A DNA stretch of 64,000 nt from Nocardioides sp. InS609-2 (GTDB lineage: Bacteria > Actinomycetota > Actinomycetes > Propionibacteriales > Nocardioidaceae): NCBI RefSeq assembly GCF_023208195.1, contig NZ_CP060034.1:1240001-1304000 (forward strand), written 5' to 3'. Positions 24,653 to 32,243 of the stretch are shown here, piece after piece. The position numbers and the translations under genes are program-made. Under the pieces are notes generated by a model. It had not been told where the DNA came from, did not search any database, and saw only the letters and a program-made list of their open reading frames with translations. How positions within the stretch are numbered: position 1 is the first letter of the stretch; every line of letters starts with the position of its first letter.

Positions 24653-26698
24653 GTGAGCGACATCGTGCTGCTCCACGCGCGCAAGCACCAGGGCAAGCCG
24701 CCTCGCACAGCTGACGCGTCCTATGTCGCCCCTGTCCCCGCCGACACCCAGACAGCAACCGGCACCGGCACCGCCGCGATCACGGCCACCACCACGGCGG
24801 CTGTCGGGGACCAGCTCGTGTTCAAGCGGTCCCGCGAGTCCGGCCCAGACGGCGGCGCGGCATGGTCCGCGAACCCCTCGGGTGGTGGGCTGACGTGGAC
24901 CCTGCGCGCCCAGGTGCTCGTCGCGTCGAAGGTCAACGAGGAAATCTGGACCAGCAGCGTCGTCTCGGCGGCTGGCTCCGTCACGATCGACACGGGCACG
25001 ACGACGACTGCTCAGCGCAAGGCCATCGTCCTCGAAAGGTGGCAAGGCGCGGCGACCTTCGACGGCACACAGAAGATTCTCCAGCTCAACGGCGCAGCTG
25101 GCACGTTCCCCGACAGCCACCTGCTCAGTACGAAGTACGACAACTGCATCATCACCGCATCGTGTGGTGACTGGTCCGCCACGGTTCCCGGCACCCGCGA
25201 CTACTACAGCGGCGCCACCGAGCAACTGCTAGACGACGGCTCCACGGGCGGCACCTACGTCGGGTACGACTGGCGGCAGGCCGCTGCCATCGCCGGTCCC
25301 CAGCGCGTAGGCATGCGATCCCCGGCGACCGGGCAGACATGGTCGCTCGTCGCGCTCGAAGTCCAGTCGATCCAGTCCGCAGGTGGCTTCACGGGCGCCG
25401 CCACGCTCACCGGATCCGGTTCACTGTCATCCACAGCTACCCCGGCCAGCACAGGCTCTGCGACGCTCACCGGCACAGGCACCCTGTCCACGGCCAGCAC
25501 GCCGAGCACCACGACCTCGGCCTCACTGAGCGGCTCCGGAACCCTCTCAGCGGTGGGTCGCCCCACTGCCGCCGTCACCGCCTCGCTGAGCGGGTCCGGC
25601 GCACTCGTTGCCGCCGGAGCAGTCGTGGCCGTCGGCGCAGCCACCCTTGGCGGCTCAGGAACCCTCACCGCCGTCTCCACCCCCAGCCCGACAGGCACGG
25701 CGACACTCACCGGCGCCGGAACCCTGGCAACCACGGCCAAGCCCAGCACGGCGGTAACGGCCACCCTGAGCGGCGCGGGCACCCTCACCGCCCAGGGTGC
25801 ACCAGCGACCACGGGCACAGCCGCGCTGTCGGGCACCGGAACCCTCGCCGCGACGGGTGGCCTGGTCGTCGCCAGCGCCGCCACACTCACAGGCGCCGGC
25901 GCCCTCACGGCGACCGGGACCCCGGCCGAGAGCGTTGCCGCAGCCCTCAGCGGCAGCGGAACGATCACCACGACCGGCACGCCCGCCACCTCACCGATCG
26001 TGACCTTGTCAGGCACGGGGGTCCTGGCTGCGACCGGGGGCACCGCGAGCACGAGCAGCGCGGCCCTCACGGGCTCCGGAACGCTATCGGCCTCGGCGAA
26101 ACCTGCCGCCGCGTCGACGGCCGCCCTGTCTGGCGCCGGCGCGCTGATCGCCACCGGCATTCCTCAGACCTCCGCGGTGGCCACCCTCGCAGGCGCCGGC
26201 ACGCTGAACACCACCAGCGGCTCCGCGAGCTCCGGTGCTACCACACTGTCCGGCACCGGCGTCCTGGCCCTCACCACGACTCCCAACCTCACGCACACCG
26301 CCAGCCTGTCGGGGTCCGGCACCCTGACATCCATCAGCAAACCGACCCTCGCGACGGGCGCCGTGCTCACGGGCTCGGGCACCCTCACCTTCGCCGCCGG
26401 GGCCGCCACCCAGGCGCTGGCTGACCTCACCGGAGCCGGCGAACTAGCCGCGTCCGGGGTGCCAGCCGGAACCGGCCCCGCGGCCCTCACGGGCTCCGGC
26501 CAGCTCGTGGCCGCTCAGGGCATCACCCCGACCGTGCCCGACATCGACGTCACCCTCATCACACCCCGGCGCTGGTCGATCATCACACCGCGGCGCACGA
26601 CGACGCTCACCACCCCCGACCGCCCCACAACGGTGCTCACACCCGACCGGCACACCCTCACCATCCCGGCCCGCCCGACGCTCACCACACAGCCCTGA
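24653..26698 (+). CDS. Large fibre protein with nineteen 20-residue repeats
   Basis: 681 aa, GTG 24653 after TAGGAG. Residues 1-240 are a globular domain with VLERWQGAATFDGT and WRQAAAIAGPQRVGMRSPAT, as in phage proteins placed at fibre bases. Residues 247-626 are nineteen units of exactly 20 residues with core consensus tAtLSGsGTLxAt. The last 50 residues are basic with repeated TPRR/TPDR steps. The repeat suggests a beta-solenoid or fibrous shaft. It is the largest gene in the distal cassette and probably a host-contact fibre. Function inferred. Confidence 0.65.
   Translation: MSDIVLLHARKHQGKPPRTADASYVAPVPADTQTATGTGTAAITATTTAAVGDQLVFKRSRESGPDGGAAWSANPSGGGLTWTLRAQVLVASKVNEEIWTSSVVSAAGSVTIDTGTTTTAQRKAIVLERWQGAATFDGTQKILQLNGAAGTFPDSHLLSTKYDNCIITASCGDWSATVPGTRDYYSGATEQLLDDGSTGGTYVGYDWRQAAAIAGPQRVGMRSPATGQTWSLVALEVQSIQSAGGFTGAATLTGSGSLSSTATPASTGSATLTGTGTLSTASTPSTTTSASLSGSGTLSAVGRPTAAVTASLSGSGALVAAGAVVAVGAATLGGSGTLTAVSTPSPTGTATLTGAGTLATTAKPSTAVTATLSGAGTLTAQGAPATTGTAALSGTGTLAATGGLVVASAATLTGAGALTATGTPAESVAAALSGSGTITTTGTPATSPIVTLSGTGVLAATGGTASTSSAALTGSGTLSASAKPAAASTAALSGAGALIATGIPQTSAVATLAGAGTLNTTSGSASSGATTLSGTGVLALTTTPNLTHTASLSGSGTLTSISKPTLATGAVLTGSGTLTFAAGAATQALADLTGAGELAASGVPAGTGPAALTGSGQLVAAQGITPTVPDIDVTLITPRRWSIITPRRTTTLTTPDRPTTVLTPDRHTLTIPARPTLTTQP
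25391..26530 (+). repeat. 19 tandem 60-bp coding repeats
   Basis: In-frame 60-bp periodicity encoding the 20-residue units of the fibre protein. DNA units are diverged (protein core more conserved than bases), so array size could vary by slippage or recombination only slowly. Long antisense open frames here are side effects of the repeat. Confidence 0.85.
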
Positions 26699-26708
26699 GG
26701 AGCCAACC

Positions 26709-27011
26709 GTGCCCGAGCCCATCGAGATCCCAGCCGGGTCCAAGGAGTACGTCGAAGGCATCATCGACGCCGACGACGGCACCACCCTCGACATGACCGT
26801 CGAGCTCTCCCTCACCCCAACCACCGGACCACAAGCCGGCACACACACGTGGCTCACCGCCGCCTGGGTCGGCGCACCCAGCTCGAGGCGACTGGCGCGC
26901 ACCACCGCCAAGGTCACCCACGCAGCCGGCCAGTACCGGGTCCACGCCGGACTCGGCGGCGCCGGCGACCGGATGATCCTGGCCAGCGAGAACACCGTCA
27001 CCGTGACCTGA
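26709..27011 (+). CDS. Small beta-rich phage protein, last gene of the late operon
   Basis: 100 aa, GTG 26709 with GAGGAG upstream. Contains IPAGSKEYVEGIIDADDGTTL and a C-terminal MILASENTVTVT strand, like small Ig-like accessory proteins encoded after phage fibres. It ends 26 nt before a strong terminator. Confidence 0.6.
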   Translation: MPEPIEIPAGSKEYVEGIIDADDGTTLDMTVELSLTPTTGPQAGTHTWLTAAWVGAPSSRRLARTTAKVTHAAGQYRVHAGLGGAGDRMILASENTVTVT

Positions 27012-27037
27012 CACCAGCTGCACCGTCGTACGCCAAT

Positions 27038-27073
27038 GCCCCACCACCCAGACCGGGTGGTGGGGCGTTTTCG
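27038..27073 (+). terminator. Rho-independent terminator of the prophage late operon
   Basis: GCCCCACCACCC (27038-27049) and GGGTGGTGGGGC (27055-27066): perfect 12-bp stem, 5-nt loop, then GTTTTCGTT. The best intrinsic terminator in the phage half. Confidence 0.9.
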
Positions 27074-27077
27074 TTGT

Positions 27078-27096
27078 GCCCTGACACCATCAGGGC
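27078..27096. promoter_or_regulatory. 7-bp palindrome immediately upstream of a start codon
   Basis: GCCCTGA (27078-27084) and TCAGGGC (27090-27096), 5-nt spacer, ending 1 nt before ATG 27098. Could be an operator for the small gene or a hairpin hiding its start. Confidence 0.45.
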
Positions 27097-27097
27097 C

Positions 27098-27301
27098 ATG
27101 CGTCAGGTCATCACCTACACCGGGCACGACCAGCCCCTCGTCGAGGTCCTCGTCGACGACCGCTGGTACCCCGGCGACCTCCGCGCCTGGCGCCAACACG
27201 ACGACGACACATGGTCCGCCCAGGTCACCTGGTCGCGTCGCCCGGGCGAGAGGCGGCTCGAGGTGTTCGAGGCCGAACGGGTGCGGCCTGTGGACCAGTG
27301 A
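27098..27301 (+). CDS. Small basic/aromatic protein at the prophage end
   Basis: 67 aa, ATG 27098, beyond the late terminator and therefore a separate unit. Sequence VEVLVDDRWYPGDLRAWRQHD and WSAQVTWSRRPGERRLEVF suggests a compact Tudor/KOW-like beta-barrel. No Shine-Dalgarno is evident; an inverted repeat abuts the start. Function unknown. Candidate lysogenic or accessory gene. Confidence 0.5.
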   Translation: MRQVITYTGHDQPLVEVLVDDRWYPGDLRAWRQHDDDTWSAQVTWSRRPGERRLEVFEAERVRPVDQ

Positions 27302-27636
27302 GCTAGTTGCAGTACTCCGCTCCGCCCACCGCTTCCTGAAGTCCATGATGGGCGTGATTGGTCTGATCTTGCTCTGCCCCGCACCTTTCCCCCGCAGCCT
27401 GCTTGCCCTCGTGATGGGACGAGGGTAGGTCGATCGAGCTGCGCGACGCCCGTGCCGAGCAGCGGTCGGCACGGCGTCTGGGGTTCGAACTCGACGCATG
27501 ACGTGGGGCAGAACGCGGAGCAGCCACGGACAGAGGATCACCACGGCTTGTTGGGATCGCCAACCCCCACAGCCCCCCTGACCTGCGCAGATAAGCAACC
27601 GGCAGGGCAACACTGGAACCAGCCGGGATGCCCTGA
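27302..27636. other. Noncoding stretch between last phage gene and att site
   Basis: 335 bp with no convincing gene on either strand. It contains a GGGGTTCGAACTC segment near 27480 that recalls a tRNA T-loop, but no cloverleaf can be built around it. Probably attP-flanking sequence. Confidence 0.5.
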
Positions 27637-27683
27637 CCGGGCTTCTAATCCGCCGGTCGGTGGTTCGAATCCACCCGGGGGCA
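27637..27683 (+). other. Right attachment site: 3' half of tRNA-Arg(UCU)
   Basis: Anticodon loop CTTCTAA (27642-27648, anticodon TCT), 3' anticodon stem, variable loop, T-arm GGTGG-TTCGAAT-CCACC (27659-27675), acceptor CGGGGGC (27676-27682) and discriminator A. No 5' acceptor GCCCCCG or D-arm lies upstream, so only the 3' half is present. This is the usual scar where a tyrosine-integrase phage used a tRNA gene as attB. The intact tRNA should lie at the other prophage end, outside the window. Confidence 0.8.
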
Positions 27684-27699
27684 CTGACACAGGTTCGAT

Positions 27700-27890
27700 C
27701 GGAGAGCCACGAGATGTCGCCCTCGCTGACTTCGACTCGCACCGCTCGCCTGCTGATGTCTGGCAGCAGTTCGGTTTCCGCTACTGGCGCGTGTGCGAGC
27801 TCGGCAGCGACCAAGTCATCGGCTACTGCGGCATCGACGTCGTGCCATTCCAGAAGGCGGAGGCCCCCCGGCTCAGCGGGTATCCGGGCA
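27700..27890 (+). pseudogene. GNAT acetyltransferase fragment
   Basis: One frame reads ALADFDSHRSPADVWQQF, then GFRYWRVCELGSDQVIGYCG and IDVVPFQKAEAPRLSGY. This resembles the middle of a GNAT acetyltransferase (YWxVCExGSDxVIGYCG). There is no proper start and the frame then becomes unlike a protein. A gene remnant at the prophage/chromosome junction. Confidence 0.4.
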
Positions 27891-28001
27891 GACCACCCGA
27901 GAGTCGATCAGCACGCTTGAGCGCGAGAGTGACGACTACGACCGAGTCGCACCCCCTCGGCGCGACGGTCGAACAACCCCGGATCCTCCACGGCGTGTGT
28001 G

Positions 28002-28415
28002 TCACGCGCAGCAGGGCTCCCCGTCCACCACCGGCGCCGGAGCGACCGGCGCGTCGGCGAGCACCGTGTAGACCTCCCAGCGCTCGCCGTCGGGAGTGCC
28101 CTCCACCCAGAACTTGTCCTGCTTGGCGTAGCAGCAGGTGACGCCGCGCTCGTCGCTCGAGGCGAGGCCGTCGGTGGTCAGGCGCGACTGGATCGCGTCG
28201 ACGGTGTCGACGTCGCCCACCTCGACGCCCAGGTGGTTGATCGAGCCGCCGTGGCCGGGGTTCTCGATGAGCACCAGCTTCAGGGGCGGCTCGGCGATGG
28301 CGAAGTTGGCGTAGCCGGGCCGGATCTTCGCGGGTACGGCGTCGAAGAGCTTGCCGTAGAACGCGATCGAGGTCTCGAGGTCGTCGACGTTGAGGGCGAG
28401 CTGGATGCGATTCAT
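28002..28415 (-). CDS. arsI: ArsI/CadI-family VOC protein (C-As lyase-like)
   Basis: 137 aa, ATG at 28413-28415 (upstream codons run into the arsR operator). Vicinal-oxygen-chelate fold: IQLALNVDDLETSIAFYGKL, INHLGVEV and the end strand WEVYTVLAD. The paired cysteines in GVTCCYAKQDKFW match the organoarsenical-binding pair of ArsI, a non-heme iron dioxygenase that breaks the C-As bond of methylarsenite. A second CC pair sits at the C-terminus. It is divergent from arsR and shares its operator region. CadI-type cadmium-induced proteins belong to the same family, so the substrate is inferred from context. Confidence 0.8.
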   Translation of the reverse strand: MNRIQLALNVDDLETSIAFYGKLFDAVPAKIRPGYANFAIAEPPLKLVLIENPGHGGSINHLGVEVGDVDTVDAIQSRLTTDGLASSDERGVTCCYAKQDKFWVEGTPDGERWEVYTVLADAPVAPAPVVDGEPCCA

Positions 28416-28445
28416 GATGCGTCTCCAATACATAGATGGGCTTCG

Positions 28446-28487
28446 ATGTCTGATGTTGCACCAGACATTGGGATCTGTCAATATAGA
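28446..28487. promoter_or_regulatory. Divergent arsI/arsR operator-promoter region
   Basis: ATGTCTG (28446-28452) and CAGACAT (28462-28468) form a perfect 7-bp inverted repeat. TGTC-AATATA-GACA lies just downstream. A -10-like TATAGA (28482-28487) ends 3 nt before the arsR ATG, suggesting a nearly leaderless mRNA. These are good ArsR sites by position. Confidence 0.55.
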
Positions 28488-28490
28488 CAC

Positions 28491-28850
28491 ATGTCAAAGT
28501 CTGTACTCGAGCTCACCCCGGTCCAGGCCGTCGCCTGCTGTTCCCCGCTGACGAAGGAACCTCTGTCGGCGGAGGGTGCCGCACGGATCGCTCCCTTGCT
28601 CAAGGCGCTGGCCGATCCGGTCCGCCTGCGCCTGCTCTCGCTGGTCGCCTCGCACGCCGACGGCGAAGCCTGCGTGTGCGACCTCAACGACGCGTTCGAC
28701 CTCTCGCAGCCGACCATCAGCCACCACCTCAAGGTGCTCCACGAGGTCGGCCTCCTCGACCGCAGCAAGCGCGGCGTCTGGGTCTACTACCGGATCCGCT
28801 CCGAGGCGCTCGCCGACGTCGGCGTACTGCTCGGCGGCGTCGCCCGGTGA
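28491..28850 (+). CDS. arsR: ArsR-family arsenic-responsive repressor
   Basis: 119 aa, ATG 28491. Winged helix-turn-helix with LSQPTISHHLKVLHEVGLL and wing KRGVWVYYRIR. Cysteine pair C16-C17 near the N-terminus plus C61-V-C63 in the DNA-binding domain (ACVCDLN). This resembles Corynebacterium ArsR, where an N-terminal CC and a third Cys bind As(III). It would repress the divergent operon until arsenite binds. Its stop overlaps the channel start (GTGA). Confidence 0.9.
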   Translation: MSKSVLELTPVQAVACCSPLTKEPLSAEGAARIAPLLKALADPVRLRLLSLVASHADGEACVCDLNDAFDLSQPTISHHLKVLHEVGLLDRSKRGVWVYYRIRSEALADVGVLLGGVAR

Positions 28851-29530
28851 CCATCACCCTGCGAAGGCGAGTCGTCGCCGAGCTCCTCGGCACCGCGTTC
28901 CTCGTCATGGCCGTCGTCGGCTCGGGCATCGCCGCAAGCCGCCTCTCCCCCGACGACGTCGGCCTCCAGCTGCTGGAGAACAGTCTCGTCACCGGCGCCG
29001 CGCTCGTCGCGCTGATCCTGGCGCTGCAGCCGGTCTCGGCGAGCTTCAACCCGGTGGTGACCGTGGTCGAACGCCTTCTGGGCATGATCGACAGCCGTAC
29101 GACGACCGCCCTGGTCGCCGCGCAGCTCGCCGGCGGCGGCGTCGGTGTCGTCCTCGCCAACCTGATGTTCGACCTCGACGCCGTGACGCTCTCGACCCGC
29201 GCACGCGCCGGTGGCGACCTGTGGCTGGCCGAGGTGGTCGCCACCTTCGGGCTGGTGCTCGTCATCTTCGGCTGCCTGCGCACCGGACGGGCCGACCACG
29301 TCGCGCTGGTCGTCGGCGGCTACATCACCGCCGCCTACTGGTTCACCAGCTCGACCAGCTTCGCCAACCCGGCGGTCACCGTGGCGCGCACGCTCTCCGA
29401 CACCTTCGCCGGCATCCAGCCGGCCAACGCGCCGACGTTCATCGCCTGCCAGGTGGTCGGGGGCGCACTCGCCCTGGCCGCCGTCCGCTTTCTCTTTCCG
29501 ATCACGCCAGCCCTGGAGTCAGCCCGGTGA
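28847..29530 (+). CDS. MIP-family aquaglyceroporin-type channel (arsenite exit)
   Basis: 227 aa, GTG 28847 coupled to arsR. Six membrane helices with two NPA-type half-helices: SFNPVVT (NPV variant) and SFANPAVTVAR. MIP channels such as AqpS in ars operons pass As(OH)3 down its gradient, which replaces an ArsB/Acr3 pump when arsenate is reduced inside the cell. The following gene is an arsenate reductase, again overlapping by GTGA. Confidence 0.85.
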   Translation: MTITLRRRVVAELLGTAFLVMAVVGSGIAASRLSPDDVGLQLLENSLVTGAALVALILALQPVSASFNPVVTVVERLLGMIDSRTTTALVAAQLAGGGVGVVLANLMFDLDAVTLSTRARAGGDLWLAEVVATFGLVLVIFGCLRTGRADHVALVVGGYITAAYWFTSSTSFANPAVTVARTLSDTFAGIQPANAPTFIACQVVGGALALAAVRFLFPITPALESAR

Positions 29531-29934
29531 CCGACAAACCCAGCGTCCTGTTCGTCTGTGTGCACAACGCCGGTCGCTCGCAGATGGCCGCCGGCTACCT
29601 GATGCATCTCGGGGCCGGCCGGGTCGACGTACTCTCCGCCGGCAGCCAGCCCGCAGAGCGCATCAACCCCGTAGCCGTCGAGGCCATGCACGAGGAAGGC
29701 ATCGACATCACCGCCGAGCAGCCCAAGGTGCTGACGCCCGAGGCGGTCCAGGCCTCCGACGTGGTGATCACGATGGGCTGCGGCGACGCGTGCCCGTTCT
29801 TCCCCGGCACCCGCTACGAGGACTGGCAGCTCGACGACCCGGCCGGCCAGGACATCGAGTCGGTCCGGCCGATCCGAGACGAGATCCGGGGCCGGGTCGA
29901 GCAGCTCCTGGCCGAGCTGCTGCAGAACGAGTAG
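29527..29934 (+). CDS. arsC: Arsenate reductase (low-molecular-weight phosphatase fold)
   Basis: 135 aa, GTG 29527. P-loop VCVHNAGRSQ with C11-x5-R17, and the acid loop DDPAGQD. MGCGDACPFFPG carries the further cysteines seen in this family. The fold is shared by thioredoxin-linked and mycothiol-linked ArsC enzymes; in an actinobacterium mycothiol is likely but not proven. Reduces arsenate to arsenite for exit through the channel encoded just upstream. Confidence 0.88.
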   Translation: MTDKPSVLFVCVHNAGRSQMAAGYLMHLGAGRVDVLSAGSQPAERINPVAVEAMHEEGIDITAEQPKVLTPEAVQASDVVITMGCGDACPFFPGTRYEDWQLDDPAGQDIESVRPIRDEIRGRVEQLLAELLQNE

Positions 29935-29991
29935 CAGCGACACGCGACGCAGGTCCGTCGAAACCTGAGCGGGGCACGGTCCAATGGACTC

Positions 29992-30020
29992 GGCCCCGCG
30001 AAGTATGAGCTCGCGGGGCC
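29992..30020. repeat. Hairpin element copy 1 with AGTATGAG loop
   Basis: GGCCCCGCGA (29992-30001) pairs with TCGCGGGGCC (30011-30020); the loop contains AGTATGAG. Paired with a similar hairpin 73 nt downstream. No gene overlaps it. Confidence 0.65.
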
Positions 30021-30066
30021 TGTGCTTTGGTCGTGAGAGCCGGCGAGACCCCAGAAATAGGTGGAA

Positions 30067-30091
30067 CCCCGGCAAGTATGAGTTGCCGGGG
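30067..30091. repeat. Hairpin element copy 2 with AGTATGAG loop
   Basis: CCCCGGCAA (30067-30075) pairs with TTGCCGGGG (30083-30091). It presents the same AGTATGAG as copy 1, while the inner stem bases differ and stay paired. Confidence 0.65.
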
Positions 30092-30186
30092 CTCCGGTGT
30101 CTTCCGGACCGAAGTCCTTCCGACACGGACAGTTCTACCCTCCGTCGCGCGGACGGATCAAGGGGTCTGCCCAGGTAATTTCGGGC

Positions 30187-30207
30187 GTCCGGCGTGTCGC
30201 GCCGGAC
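30187..30207 (-). terminator. Terminator hairpin downstream of adenosine deaminase
   Basis: GTCCGGCG (30187-30194) and CGCCGGAC (30200-30207), 5-nt loop, just past the stop of the minus-strand gene. No clear T-tract on either side. Confidence 0.5.
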
Positions 30208-30213
30208 ACGCCG

Positions 30214-31233
30214 TCAGAGGCGGTTGGCGGCGACGTACCCGTCGATCTCCCCGATGAGCCCGGCCTTCACGTCCTCCGGTGCGTACGACGCTCGAACGGC
30301 CGCCCGCGACAGGTCGGCGACCCCGGCCTGGTCGAGACCGAGCAGGTCGGCGGCGATCTCGTACTCCCGGTTGAGCGTGGTGCCGAACATCGGCGGGTCG
30401 TCGGAGTTGACCGTGATCGTCACGCCCGCGTCACGGAACGCGACGATCGGGTGCTCCGCCAGGGTCGCCACGGCCCGGGTCGCGATGTTCGACGACGGGC
30501 ACACCTCCAGCACGATCCCGGTCTCGGCCAGGTGCGCCAGCAGGGCGGGGTCCTGGGCCGACGACGTGCCGTGCCCGATCCGCTCGGCGCCCAGCAGGTT
30601 GATGGCGTCCCACACCGTCTCTGGCCCGGTCGTCTCGCCGGCGTGCGGCACCGACTTCAGCCCAGCACCGCGCGCGGCGGTGAAATGCGGCTCGAACTGG
30701 GGCCTGGGTACGCCGATCTCCGGCCCACCCAGGCCGAACCCGACGAGCCCCTCGGGCCGGTGGTTCAGCGCATAGTCCAGCGTCGCGTCGGCAGCCGGGA
30801 TGCCCGACTCCCCCGGGATGTCATAGATCCACCTCAGCACCAGGCCGAAGTCACGCTCGGCGGCGACGCGAGCGTCCTCGATGGCCTCCGTGTAGGCCTG
30901 GATGGAGATCCCTCGCAACACCGACGTGTACGGCGTGCAGGTGAGCTCGGCGTACCGGACATGCTGTTCTGTGGCCATCTCGCGGGCGACCTCGTAGGTC
31001 AGCATCCGCACGTCCTCGGGAGTGCGGATCAGGTCGACGACCGCGAGGTAGACCTCGATGAAGTGCCCGAAGTCGCGGAACTCGTAGAACTTGCGCAGCT
31101 CGTCGGGATCGGCCGGCACGGTGCCCGGGTGGCGCTCGGCCAGCTCACGGACGATCCGCTCAGAGGCGGACCCGACATGGTGGACGTGCAGCTCAGCCTT
31201 GGGAAGGCCTGCGATGAAGGCGGCGATGCTCAT
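30214..31233 (-). CDS. add: Adenosine deaminase family protein
   Basis: 339 aa. Metal and catalytic motifs in order: KAELHVHHVGS (N-terminal HxH), HAGET, IGHGTS, VCPSSN and VNSDDPPMF. The first motif reads HVHHVG instead of the usual HLHLEG, so substrate may differ from plain adenosine. The same fold includes adenine and aminodeoxyfutalosine deaminases. Cytosolic purine salvage is the likely role. Monocistronic or co-transcribed with the membrane protein gene upstream at 31255-31509. Confidence 0.85.
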   Translation of the reverse strand: MSIAAFIAGLPKAELHVHHVGSASERIVRELAERHPGTVPADPDELRKFYEFRDFGHFIEVYLAVVDLIRTPEDVRMLTYEVAREMATEQHVRYAELTCTPYTSVLRGISIQAYTEAIEDARVAAERDFGLVLRWIYDIPGESGIPAADATLDYALNHRPEGLVGFGLGGPEIGVPRPQFEPHFTAARGAGLKSVPHAGETTGPETVWDAINLLGAERIGHGTSSAQDPALLAHLAETGIVLEVCPSSNIATRAVATLAEHPIVAFRDAGVTITVNSDDPPMFGTTLNREYEIAADLLGLDQAGVADLSRAAVRASYAPEDVKAGLIGEIDGYVAANRL

Positions 31234-31254
31234 CGCCGGAGTCTGGCAGCGGGA

Positions 31255-31509
31255 TCAGGAGAAGTAGAAACCGACGGCGACCGGGATGGAAGCGAAGACC
31301 AGCCACGGCGTGAGGATCGAGCGCTGGTTCAGGACGCGCACACCCACGATCGCCAGCACGCAGACGATGGTGGCGACCGTGAGCAGCACCGGGAACGCTC
31401 CCGGCCGGTCGACCGTGTTGGCCAGGATCACGAGCCCGGCGGCGAAGTGCGCTGCGGTCGTCAGGATCAGGGCAGACATCACCCACTTCTGGACCCGCTC
31501 GACCTGCAT
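31255..31509 (-). CDS. Small membrane protein, three helices
   Basis: 84 aa, ATG overlapping the stop of the thioredoxin-like gene (ATGA). Helices near 8-31, 40-58 and 64-82. No family recognised. The coupling ties it to the MauE/thioredoxin pair upstream. Confidence 0.6.
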   Translation of the reverse strand: MQVERVQKWVMSALILTTAAHFAAGLVILANTVDRPGAFPVLLTVATIVCVLAIVGVRVLNQRSILTPWLVFASIPVAVGFYFS

Positions 31510-32243
31510 CAGCTGATTCCCGTCAGGAGGTTGGCGGCGAGGTCACCGAGCGTCTCGCCTGAGACCGGCTTGCCGTCGAGCATCACTGTAGGGGTGCCAA
31601 CGACGCCGTCCTTCGACGCCCGCTCGGTGCCGTTCTTGACCCACTGCGCGAAGGCGAGATCCTCGATCCCGGCCTTCACTGCCGACTCGTCCGCTCCTGC
31701 CTCGACCGCCTTCTCGACGAGCGCGGAGTCCTCGGGGAAGGGACCCTCCTCGGAGGGCTGGTCGGCGAAGAGCTCGTCGTGGAATTTCTTGGCCACGTCG
31801 GGGCCGGCCGCGTCGAGCACGACGGCGAACGCGTTGGCGGATCGCTGCGAGTAGTCGCCGAACTGGGAGAGGAAGTCGAGCGTCCGGTACTCCACCTGCA
31901 CCCGACCAGCCTCTACGGCGTCAGCCAGGCCGGCGTTGGTCAGCTTCTCGAACTCCCCGCAGACGGGGCACAGGAAGTCCTCGTAGACCACCGCCGTGTG
32001 CGGCGCACCGTCGTCGCCCAGCACGAGTCCGAAGGAGTCCGAGGCCCCGGCGGGTGGAGTTGCGACGTCTCCGGTCGTGTCGCGCTGGCCCTGGACGACG
32101 AGCCCCACGACCACGGCGATCACGAGCACCGCCGCGACGGCGCCGACGACGATCAGGCGCCGACGCTGCTCCGCGGCCTCCTGCCTCCGGATCACCTCAG
32201 CAGCTCGGGCGCTCCTGTTCTCGTGCGCGCGCTTCTTCGACAT
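31509..32243 (-). CDS. Membrane-anchored DsbA-like thioredoxin protein
   Basis: 244 aa, ATG at 32241-32243 chosen because it overlaps the MauE stop. Basic N-terminus, one membrane helix (31-50), then an extracytoplasmic thioredoxin fold with C92-P-V-C95 and a cis-Pro loop VGTPTVML. Acts in disulfide formation or isomerisation of secreted proteins. The adjacent MauE/DoxX protein probably exchanges electrons with it. Confidence 0.85.
   Translation of the reverse strand: MSKKRAHENRSARAAEVIRRQEAAEQRRRLIVVGAVAAVLVIAVVVGLVVQGQRDTTGDVATPPAGASDSFGLVLGDDGAPHTAVVYEDFLCPVCGEFEKLTNAGLADAVEAGRVQVEYRTLDFLSQFGDYSQRSANAFAVVLDAAGPDVAKKFHDELFADQPSEEGPFPEDSALVEKAVEAGADESAVKAGIEDLAFAQWVKNGTERASKDGVVGTPTVMLDGKPVSGETLGDLAANLLTGIS

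Noticed and set aside
25255..26160. Long minus-strand frame opposite the fibre repeats
   Set aside because: Its Val/Pro/Ala repeats are simply the complement of the 60-bp coding repeats.
25391..26530. Possible CRISPR-like array
   Set aside because: The 60-bp periodicity has no conserved repeat separated by unique spacers; it is in-frame coding repetition.
27470..27515. Second tRNA-like fragment (GGGGTTCGAACTC)
   Set aside because: No T-stem, acceptor or anticodon arm can be folded around it; chance similarity.
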